DNA of 8,426 nucleotides from Candidatus Aegiribacteria sp. (GTDB lineage Bacteria; Fermentibacterota; Fermentibacteria; Fermentibacterales; JCC-6). The stretch covers positions 1 to 8,426 of the forward strand of contig JAUVUL010000044.1 of the NCBI GenBank assembly GCA_030600975.1, given 5' to 3'. A program made the translations under genes and the position numbers. A model generated the notes under the pieces. That model ran no database searches. It had not been told where the DNA came from and saw only the letters and a program-made list of their open reading frames with translations. Positions 1 to 5,031 of this stretch are shown here, one piece after another. Numbering within the stretch: the first letter of the stretch is position 1; the number at the start of each line of letters is the position of its first letter.

Positions 1-47
1 CCTTCTGGTCCGTAGCCAGACGCTCTATCCAATTGAGCTACGGGCGC
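1..47 (-). tRNA. tRNA-Arg (anticodon ACG), 5' part, cut by window edge
   Basis: Read on the minus strand from 47 leftwards, the sequence gives a 7-nt acceptor strand GCGCCCG, then TA at positions 8-9. A D-arm GCTC...GAGC follows, then an anticodon stem TCTGG/CCAGA closing the loop CTACGGA. The loop places ACG at 34-36, which reads arginine CGN codons; A34 in such tRNAs is normally converted to inosine by TadA. The variable loop begins (AGAAGG) and the window ends there, so the T-arm and the acceptor 3' strand lie outside. All visible stems pair and there is no sign of a pseudogene. Confidence 0.93.
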
Positions 48-72
48 ACCTATTTCCATGGGTTGGATCGGT

Positions 73-102
73 ATACTAACCAATCAAATGCCCTCCGGTC
101 AA
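73..102 (-). promoter_or_regulatory. Probable promoter of the tRNA-Arg gene
   Basis: On the minus strand there is TTGACC (97-102) as -35, an 18-nt spacer and TAGTAT (73-78) as -10. Transcription would begin near 66, about 19 nt before the tRNA 5' end, a usual leader length for a tRNA. It sits between the lipoprotein stop codon and the tRNA, so the tRNA need not depend on read-through. The match to sigma-70 consensus is moderate and was judged by eye. Confidence 0.5.
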
Positions 103-107
103 GATGA

Positions 108-1037
108 TCAGTTGTAAAGTATTCTGTATTCAAGGATTACTACATCTCCGGGCTGCAGACCGAGAAATGACTGGAAGTTCTCCTGACGCTGAAACAGCGC
201 GCCCCGCGGAGTTTTGTCAGGATGTGATATTCTTATTTCAGTATACTCTTCTGTCTGATTGTAGATCATGAGAGTACACTCGTACCCGGTTGTGTTCTGA
301 TGAACGGTTTCAACGATCTCTATTTCCATTTCAGGCTGAATCCAGAGTGTGTCTCCCGTTCTGAGGGGCCATTCATGTATCCCTGTTATCAATTCACCCG
401 CATGCGGAACGATGCAGGGTACAAGCTGATTCCACTGGGAATTCACAGGCCATCCGTATCTCAGTGTAAGGGGAAGAGCGGGGCCCCGTGCGTTCCACCA
501 TCCCAGTTCCATGTCTCCGTTCCTGATTATCAGCGTGTCAGAAACCATGCAGACGGGGTTTCCTGGAAGATCTTTCAAAACTGTTTTCTGTGAGAACCAT
601 TCCCTGCCAGTAGAGTTGCTTACGATAACCGTAGCCGCAAAAAAACAACTATCTCCATTAACAATCCAATGATATCCAGGCTGCCAGGTAATTCCCTCCT
701 GCCAGTACTTAATGGAGGGAGTGTCGTCGTACACAGCTGCTGATACTTCAAATGGAATTACCGAATGGGACATTTGTTCAAGGAATTCAGTTGAATCTTC
801 GGGGTTGCAGGTGAATGACAATCGGCTGATCCCGGACAGGTCGGGATATTCAACAGTATGACAGGGAGATGCCCCCTGCCTGAGAAACCCGGCGACTTCC
901 GCGGGTCTGTCCATGTGAAGCACAAGGCTGATCGAGTCGAGATAACGTTCAGCGTATCTTTCCTTTTCAGCACAGCCTGCAATTATCAAAGTTAGCATGA
1001 GGGTGGCCGCAATTGCCTTCATGGGGTATTTATCCAT
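108..1037 (-). CDS. Putative outer-membrane lipoprotein of unknown function
   Basis: This encodes 309 residues with a lipoprotein signal peptide: K7, a hydrophobic stretch A8-A20 and a lipobox I-A-G-C with the lipidated cysteine at C22. The residue after it is Ala, not Asp, which by the E. coli rule favours the outer membrane. The second ATG (Met6, at 1022) gives a more typical 17-residue signal beginning Met-Lys; neither ATG has a clear Shine-Dalgarno site, so the longer form is listed and the shorter one is probable. The mature part is rich in Trp, Tyr and beta-branched residues with several Cys, and ends in strand-like segments (about 240-309), suggesting a beta-rich extracytoplasmic protein. 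I recognise no family. It is divergent from the ABC transporter genes with only 25 bp between starts, so a shared function is possible but unproven. Confidence 0.8.
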   Translation of the reverse strand: MDKYPMKAIAATLMLTLIIAGCAEKERYAERYLDSISLVLHMDRPAEVAGFLRQGASPCHTVEYPDLSGISRLSFTCNPEDSTEFLEQMSHSVIPFEVSAAVYDDTPSIKYWQEGITWQPGYHWIVNGDSCFFAATVIVSNSTGREWFSQKTVLKDLPGNPVCMVSDTLIIRNGDMELGWWNARGPALPLTLRYGWPVNSQWNQLVPCIVPHAGELITGIHEWPLRTGDTLWIQPEMEIEIVETVHQNTTGYECTLMIYNQTEEYTEIRISHPDKTPRGALFQRQENFQSFLGLQPGDVVILEYRILYN

Positions 1038-1052
1038 CTTGGCAGATTATTG

Positions 1053-1058
1053 AAAGGA
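1053..1058 (+). promoter_or_regulatory. Ribosome binding site of the ABC ATPase gene
   Basis: AAAGGA lies 4 nt before the ATG at 1063. It fixes this start and makes the 25-bp divergent spacer mostly a translation signal. No convincing promoter fits inside that spacer. Confidence 0.6.
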
Positions 1059-1062
1059 ACAT

Positions 1063-1674
1063 ATGCCTCCATATATTTCCATTGGCGGTTACTCCGATCC
1101 TCCCAGGATAACTTACTTCTCCGTCGAAGCGGACAGCGGTGAGCTTATAGCCCTTGTGGGCGGACCGGGAAGCGGTAAGAGTAATCTAATCAAATCCATT
1201 GCAGGTATCAGGTCTACCGGCAGTGGTTCCATAAGGATTATGGGCGCCAGACCCGCTTCCTTGAGAGCAAGGGAGAAGGCTGTCTTTATCTTTCAGAACA
1301 GTAATTTCGCACCGGATCTAGCCGTCAAGAACCAGCTTGAGCGCAGGATTGCTCTTATTCTCGGGGTTCCCGTAGGATCGATTCAAAGGGATGTTGCAGT
1401 CTGGTGTGAGGAGATGGAGCTTACGGATGCTGCAGCTCAGATCCCTGGTCAAATGAACCGCTCTCAGCTTCAGATGCTTTCGCTGGCTCCCCTTGCCCTA
1501 ACAAGCCCTTTTGTAGCAGTTCTGGACGAACCTATGGCCAATTTGTCATCGTTGATGGTCAGCTCAGCGCTTGAAATCATAGTTTCTATGCTTGAGAAGA
1601 CTTCTGTTCTGGTTCTGGTACAGAATAAGTCCCCACTGGTAAAGAGAGCGGACAGGGTGGTGAACCTCCCATGA
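1063..1674 (+). CDS. Small ABC transporter ATP-binding protein with degenerate motifs
   Basis: This is a 203-residue nucleotide-binding domain that would power the permease encoded next to it. Walker A is intact (GGPGSGKS, 33-40), the Q-loop Gln is at 78, and Walker B with its catalytic Glu is intact (VAVLDEP, D155/E156). Other conserved elements are changed: the LSGGQ signature position reads MNRSQ (131-135), the D-loop reads NLSS instead of a form such as SALD, and the switch His (usually VTHD) is replaced in V-Q-N-K (186-189). It is also short, at the low end for ABC ATPases. The start is set by AAAGGA 4 nt upstream. Its stop overlaps the permease start in ATGA, so the two are translationally coupled. 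It may bind ATP but hydrolyse it poorly, or be half of an asymmetric pair with a partner encoded elsewhere. Substrate unknown. Confidence 0.85.
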   Translation: MPPYISIGGYSDPPRITYFSVEADSGELIALVGGPGSGKSNLIKSIAGIRSTGSGSIRIMGARPASLRAREKAVFIFQNSNFAPDLAVKNQLERRIALILGVPVGSIQRDVAVWCEEMELTDAAAQIPGQMNRSQLQMLSLAPLALTSPFVAVLDEPMANLSSLMVSSALEIIVSMLEKTSVLVLVQNKSPLVKRADRVVNLP

Positions 1675-2396
1675 AGGGCCGGAATACCTATTATTTCAGG
1701 GAAAGTATTATTCTTCTTCTCAAGACGAAGTGGGTTGGCCCATATCTTCTTCTTCCGCCCATGCTGGCTTTCATGGTGTACGCGGAATCGTACCTGTCCG
1801 CTCACGGCATAACAGGAATTTTCACTCTTGAACAGAGAACCGTACTTGCCATCTGGAACGGTTCTCTTCTCCTTACGCTAATCGCTGGAATCAAATCCTG
1901 TATGTTCTTTTCGGGAATGTGGGAATCCAGCTGGTTCAGAAACTCCCTTGCTCTTCCCGTCAACAGATCCTCGGGATTCTGGGGACCCTATCTTGCGGTA
2001 CTATCAGTTGTATCCGTTATTTTCATACTCACAACCGGAGCAGTGGTGGCTGCTCTTCCTGAACCCGGAAGATTCAATATTTTTCAGATTATCGCCGAAT
2101 CATATATACCTGTGGTGTGGGCTGTATCCATGGGAGCGTTTCTGGGAATACTCACAACTGGAATCGCAGGATCTATGTTCTTCACCACCCTGCTGCTCCT
2201 TGGGTTCCTGACCGGACTTCCGATCGCCAGACTGCCGGAATGGATTTACGCTGTCATTCCTCCTGTTGGAAGAATAATGACCCTGGGGCTTCAGTATCCA
2301 CAGGGCCTTATTCAGGCAGGAATTCTTATCTTACACTCAACAGCTGTCCTTATACTGAGCAGATTCCTTTACAGTATAGGATTGAAGAGAAAGTAA
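1671..2396 (+). CDS. ABC-2-like integral membrane permease subunit
   Basis: This encodes 241 residues with about six predicted membrane helices (roughly 22-40, 60-82, 105-129, 145-163, 165-183 and 211-231), short loops, and a basic C-terminus (KRK). The gene overlaps the ATPase gene by 4 nt (ATGA), and the lack of a good Shine-Dalgarno site of its own fits translational coupling. Six helices without a large soluble domain, next to a single-domain ATPase, fit ABC-2-type exporters, where the permease works as a dimer. The PEWIYAVIPP stretch (189-198) before the last helix resembles the amphipathic segment at that place in ABC-2 permeases. The family call is inference from topology and context; I do not recognise a specific subfamily or substrate. 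The stop codon directly abuts the stop of the convergent gene. Confidence 0.78.
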   Translation: MKGRNTYYFRESIILLLKTKWVGPYLLLPPMLAFMVYAESYLSAHGITGIFTLEQRTVLAIWNGSLLLTLIAGIKSCMFFSGMWESSWFRNSLALPVNRSSGFWGPYLAVLSVVSVIFILTTGAVVAALPEPGRFNIFQIIAESYIPVVWAVSMGAFLGILTTGIAGSMFFTTLLLLGFLTGLPIARLPEWIYAVIPPVGRIMTLGLQYPQGLIQAGILILHSTAVLILSRFLYSIGLKRK

Positions 2397-2951
2397 TTAC
2401 TCCCCTACCAGGTACATTTGTGAAATTATGTAATCAAACCCCGTTCTCACATCAGTGGAGGCGGTGGTTGGTATAATCATGTAAAAGAGTATCGAGTGAT
2501 CCTCGGTAAAAATTGCGCAGGCCACTCCCTTGCTGAGAATGTCTCCTCTGTCGTTTATCATGTTGAAATTCATCACCGGTACAAGACCTATGGAACGGGT
2601 TTCCCAGGAGGGAGAGATAGTACTTCCTTCAATCCATTCAGGGTCACCAATCAGAAGGGATGGAAAAATGTCAGGTGAGATTATGTTACTGAATCTTGTG
2701 GTGAGCCATTCGTCCTTTCTGGTGTTGGACTCAAGGTCTTCCTTCCAGTAATGCAGCTGATATTCAGTCCCGGTTGAGTTTGGACCGCTTGTTATGACGC
2801 CGGCTTCATCGGTTAGCGTTCCTTCAACAGGCGGGTTCATTTCATCAGGGAGCCAGCCGAACGCTATTCCAGGATATTCAAGAATGTACTCCGGCTCAGC
2901 CTGTTCGGAACCTGTAAGGGAAAGAGCAACTATTACAAGCATTATAAGCAT
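2397..2951 (-). CDS. Small exported protein of unknown function, divergent from the two-component operon
   Basis: This encodes 184 residues. The first 13 form a hydrophobic run followed by T-G-S-E-Q-A, so a Sec signal peptide cleaved near A18 is likely; there is no lipobox Cys. A good Shine-Dalgarno site (AAGAAGG, 2961-2967) lies 9 nt before the ATG. Oddly the signal has no positive charge after this ATG. The in-frame codons just upstream would encode L-R-K-R-R but contain no usual start codon. The mature part is about 165 residues, acidic, with an alternating hydrophobic C-terminal half (about 120-165) and a final helix, a fold I cannot name. The gene is divergent from the response regulator/kinase genes and shares their promoter region, so it is a candidate target or accessory of that system. 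It has no LTxxQ motifs, so it is not CpxP by sequence. Confidence 0.75.
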   Translation of the reverse strand: MLIMLVIVALSLTGSEQAEPEYILEYPGIAFGWLPDEMNPPVEGTLTDEAGVITSGPNSTGTEYQLHYWKEDLESNTRKDEWLTTRFSNIISPDIFPSLLIGDPEWIEGSTISPSWETRSIGLVPVMNFNMINDRGDILSKGVACAIFTEDHSILFYMIIPTTASTDVRTGFDYIISQMYLVGE

Positions 2952-2975
2952 ATTGACTGTCCTTCTTTTTCGTAA

Positions 2976-3004
2976 TTGGCATGTTCACTGTTTCACAATA
3001 GAAT
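2976..3004 (+). promoter_or_regulatory. Probable promoter of the two-component operon
   Basis: TTGGCA (2976-2981), a 17-nt spacer and TAGAAT (2999-3004) match sigma-70 at 5/6 in each box. Transcription would start near 3011 and leave a leader of about 34 nt before the TTG start at 3045. The -10 box overlaps the -10 box of the divergent promoter almost completely. Confidence 0.6.
2984..2996. promoter_or_regulatory. Direct repeat TTCAC-N3-TTCAC, possible regulator site
   Basis: Two TTCAC copies (2984-2988 and 2992-2996) lie inside the spacer of the rightward promoter and around the predicted start of the leftward transcript. On the minus strand this reads GTGAA-ACA-GTGAA. It resembles the CpxR box style (GTAAA repeats), but the 8-bp period is shorter than the roughly 10-11 bp usual for OmpR-family dimers. 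The role is a guess. Confidence 0.25.
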
Positions 3005-3027
3005 AGAATAAGTTTTGTGTCTGTCAA
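3000..3027 (-). promoter_or_regulatory. Probable promoter of the exported-protein gene
   Basis: On the minus strand there is a perfect -35 TTGACA (3022-3027), a 16-nt spacer and -10 TATTCT (3000-3005, 4/6). Transcription would start near 2993 and give a leader of about 42 nt before the ATG at 2951. It interlocks with the rightward promoter at the -10 boxes. Confidence 0.55.
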
Positions 3028-3032
3028 TAATC

Positions 3033-3038
3033 GAAAGG
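3033..3038 (+). promoter_or_regulatory. Ribosome binding site deciding the TTG start of the response regulator
   Basis: GAAAGG lies 6 nt before TTG at 3045. The alternative in-frame TTG at 3015 has no such site and would lie only about 4 nt after the predicted transcription start, so 3045 is preferred. There is no ATG in frame near the start of the receiver domain. Confidence 0.6.
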
Positions 3039-3044
3039 TTTTCT

Positions 3045-3737
3045 TTGTGCAGCAACCATAAGCTCCTGATTGTGGAAGATGATGAATCCCTTGCTTCCCT
3101 CCTGCAGGAATACCTCCAGCGACACGGATTCATAGTCAGTCTTCTTTACAAAGGTTCCAGAGCAATTGAGACAGTTCTGGAGACTAACCCTGATCTTGTG
3201 ATACTGGACCTTATGCTTCCGGATGCCAGCGGTCTTGATATCTGCAGGGAACTCAGGGCTTCCTGGAGAGGACCTATTCTCATGCTTACGGCTATGAAGG
3301 ATGACGCTGACATTGTTGTCGGGCTGGAGGTCGGCGCGGACGATTACGTAGGAAAACCGGTGACTCCCAGAGTCCTGCTGGCGAGGATCAGAGCCCTGCT
3401 CAGAAGGGGGTCCGCAGATGACAGGGCAGAAATCATACGAAGGGGAAATCTCCATATCAATGTACCTTCCAGGGAAGTTACTCTGAACGGGAATCCCGTT
3501 GAACTGACAACAACCGAGTTCGATCTACTTGTTCTTCTAGCGAGAAGGGCGGGAAGGGTGCAGGAGAGGAGCCGGCTTGTTGAAGAGCTGAGAGGGATCA
3601 GTTTTCATTCGTTTGACAGAACAGTGGATGTGATTATTTCCCGCCTCCGCAGGAAGCTTGGAGACTCCTCTTCAGGAGAACTCATTAAGACGGTGCGGGG
3701 AGTTGGATACCTGATGGTCATGCCGGAGGAATCCTGA
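3045..3737 (+). CDS. OmpR/PhoB-family response regulator (CpxR/RstA-like)
   Basis: This is a DNA-binding regulator phosphorylated by the kinase encoded next to it. With the TTG start at 3045 it has 230 residues, normal for the family. The receiver domain (about 6-120) has acidic pair D12/D13, phospho-acceptor D55 (VILDLMLP), T82 and K104 (GKP), so it should be active. The C-terminal winged helix-turn-helix (about 132-228) has the usual TTTEFDLL, recognition-helix (DRTVDVIISRLRRKL) and wing (VRGVGYL) segments. The wording around the recognition helix recalls CpxR and RstA. A longer form starting at TTG 3015 would add ten residues upstream of the receiver fold and is less likely. It ends in TGATG, overlapping the kinase start by one base. 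It probably acts on its own divergent promoter region, as an inference from layout. Confidence 0.95.
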   Translation: MCSNHKLLIVEDDESLASLLQEYLQRHGFIVSLLYKGSRAIETVLETNPDLVILDLMLPDASGLDICRELRASWRGPILMLTAMKDDADIVVGLEVGADDYVGKPVTPRVLLARIRALLRRGSADDRAEIIRRGNLHINVPSREVTLNGNPVELTTTEFDLLVLLARRAGRVQERSRLVEELRGISFHSFDRTVDVIISRLRRKLGDSSSGELIKTVRGVGYLMVMPEES

Positions 3738-4960
3738 TGAGAAAACTATTCCTTAAGATCTACCTGCCCCTGGCCATCTGCGTTGTCATGACCCTTGTCA
3801 TCTCGGTCCTGGCTATAGTAAAGATCATTCCGGCACAGTTAAACGCATACAGAGCCAGTGTTGAGGAATTCAGGGACTGGCTGCTTGCATCGCAACCTCC
3901 TCCTGATAGGGATTCCATTGTCGCTGTTGCCGAGTCAATGGATCTTGAAGTAAGGGTGTATCCCAACGTCGGCCATCCCGGTCGTATGCCTCCACAGGAA
4001 GGGTTCTTTACTCTTCCCGGGCTGCCCTGGGATTACCCCCTGAGAATAGACATTTCGGGAGGTCCTCGTGGAGGTGCAGGCGGCTTCTGGAGAAAGAGCT
4101 TCTGGCTGATAGTGCTGATATTGCTTGTAATGGAAGGACTGGTTCTTTTCATAGCCCTCTGGCCGGTGAGAAAGAGGCTTGCAAAACTTCAGTGGGCCGC
4201 TTCGGAAATAGGTTCAGGAAGCCTTGGAATAAAAATCCAGGTTAAGAAAAAGGGAGATCTTTTAGATGATGTTGGCAGAACGTTCAATATAATGGCTGAA
4301 CAGATAAAATCCCTCGTCGAATCACATCAGGAACTTCTTGGAATCGTTGCACATGAACTGCGCACACCTATGGCCCGCATGAGACTGGCTCTTGAACTCA
4401 TTAAAGAGGATTCCCTGGAGGGAAACCTTTCGAAGATCGATAGAATGGAGAAAGACCTCATTGCTCTGGACAGTCTTATCACGGAACTTCTGGATTTCAA
4501 CAAACTCAGAAGAGAAGGTAGTGTAAATCTTGAACAGATAGATCTTGAAGTGGTCTGCAGGGAAATAGTTCGGGCTGAATCCTGGGCCAGGGATGATGTA
4601 GAGATCCTGCTTCGGGGCAGTGGGAGATGCAAAGGAAACATCTCTCTTCTCGGCAGGGCCATGGGTAACCTGGTGCGCAACGCTGTGAATTACGCCGAAT
4701 CGAAAGTGATCGTTGATATCTCCGGGAGCAAATCCACCGGCGGAGTTCGGATCTCGGTTGCTGACGACGGTACAGGCTATGATTCCAAGATCATCGACAG
4801 GCTTGGAGAGCCTTTCACCAAGGGGCACTCAAGTAAAGGAACCGGGCTGGGGCTGGCCATAGCAAGAAGGATAATCTCCCTCCACAGAGGAAAACTCCTG
4901 TTCGGTTCAAGCGAAGAGCTTGGCGGTGCAGAAGCTGTTGTGGAACTGGAATCGTATTAA
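3737..4960 (+). CDS. HAMP-containing sensor histidine kinase (CpxA/RstB-like)
   Basis: This 407-residue membrane kinase phosphorylates the regulator encoded just upstream. The order is: TM1 (about 8-31), a short periplasmic sensor of about 88 residues (32-119) ending in a Gly/Pro-rich stretch, TM2 (121-143), HAMP (about 144-197), then HisKA with phospho-acceptor H206 in AHELRTPMARMRLALEL. HATPase_c follows with N-box N311/N315, G1 box D343-D-G-T-G347, F360 and G2 box GTGLGLA (368-374). All catalytic boxes are present. The ATG at 3737 overlaps the regulator stop by one base and has GGAGGA (3725-3730) 6 nt upstream. The H-box wording is close to CpxA. The periplasmic part does not suggest a known ligand and shares no obvious family; envelope stress is the natural guess from the CpxA likeness and from the divergent exported protein. 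Confidence 0.95.
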   Translation: MRKLFLKIYLPLAICVVMTLVISVLAIVKIIPAQLNAYRASVEEFRDWLLASQPPPDRDSIVAVAESMDLEVRVYPNVGHPGRMPPQEGFFTLPGLPWDYPLRIDISGGPRGGAGGFWRKSFWLIVLILLVMEGLVLFIALWPVRKRLAKLQWAASEIGSGSLGIKIQVKKKGDLLDDVGRTFNIMAEQIKSLVESHQELLGIVAHELRTPMARMRLALELIKEDSLEGNLSKIDRMEKDLIALDSLITELLDFNKLRREGSVNLEQIDLEVVCREIVRAESWARDDVEILLRGSGRCKGNISLLGRAMGNLVRNAVNYAESKVIVDISGSKSTGGVRISVADDGTGYDSKIIDRLGEPFTKGHSSKGTGLGLAIARRIISLHRGKLLFGSSEELGGAEAVVELESY

Positions 4961-4977
4961 AAACACCGTATAAACGA

Positions 4978-5009
4978 CAGGCGGAACGGTTTTCGGTCCG
5001 TTCCGCCTG
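4978..5009. terminator. Strong hairpin between the convergent kinase and secDF genes
   Basis: This is a perfect 12-bp stem (CAGGCGGAACGG paired with CCGTTCCGCCTG) with an 8-nt loop (TTTTCGGT), centred in the 71-bp gap between the two stop codons. It can end transcription from both sides, but no run of T follows on either strand, so it is not a textbook Rho-independent terminator. It may stabilise 3' ends or work with Rho. Confidence 0.6.
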
Positions 5010-5031
5010 ACTGTATCATGGTCCCTGTATT

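Noticed and set aside
1..107. tRNA gene as an integration site for a mobile element
   Set aside because: The neighbouring genes include no integrase and the tRNA 3' end, where att sites lie, is outside the window.
300..593. Plus-strand 97-codon reading frame opposite the lipoprotein gene
   Set aside because: It lies wholly antisense to a gene with a clear signal peptide; its protein has no recognisable features and no ribosome site was seen.
1470..1805. Minus-strand 111-codon frame across the ABC gene junction
   Set aside because: It is antisense to the ATPase and permease, whose motifs and helices make the plus strand coding.
1948..2476. Two further plus-strand frames inside and past the permease gene
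   Set aside because: They are other-frame shadows of the permease with no hydrophobic or family pattern of their own.
4322..4828. Minus-strand 168-codon frame opposite the kinase
   Set aside because: The plus strand carries the H, N, G1, F and G2 boxes here; the antisense product has no recognisable features.
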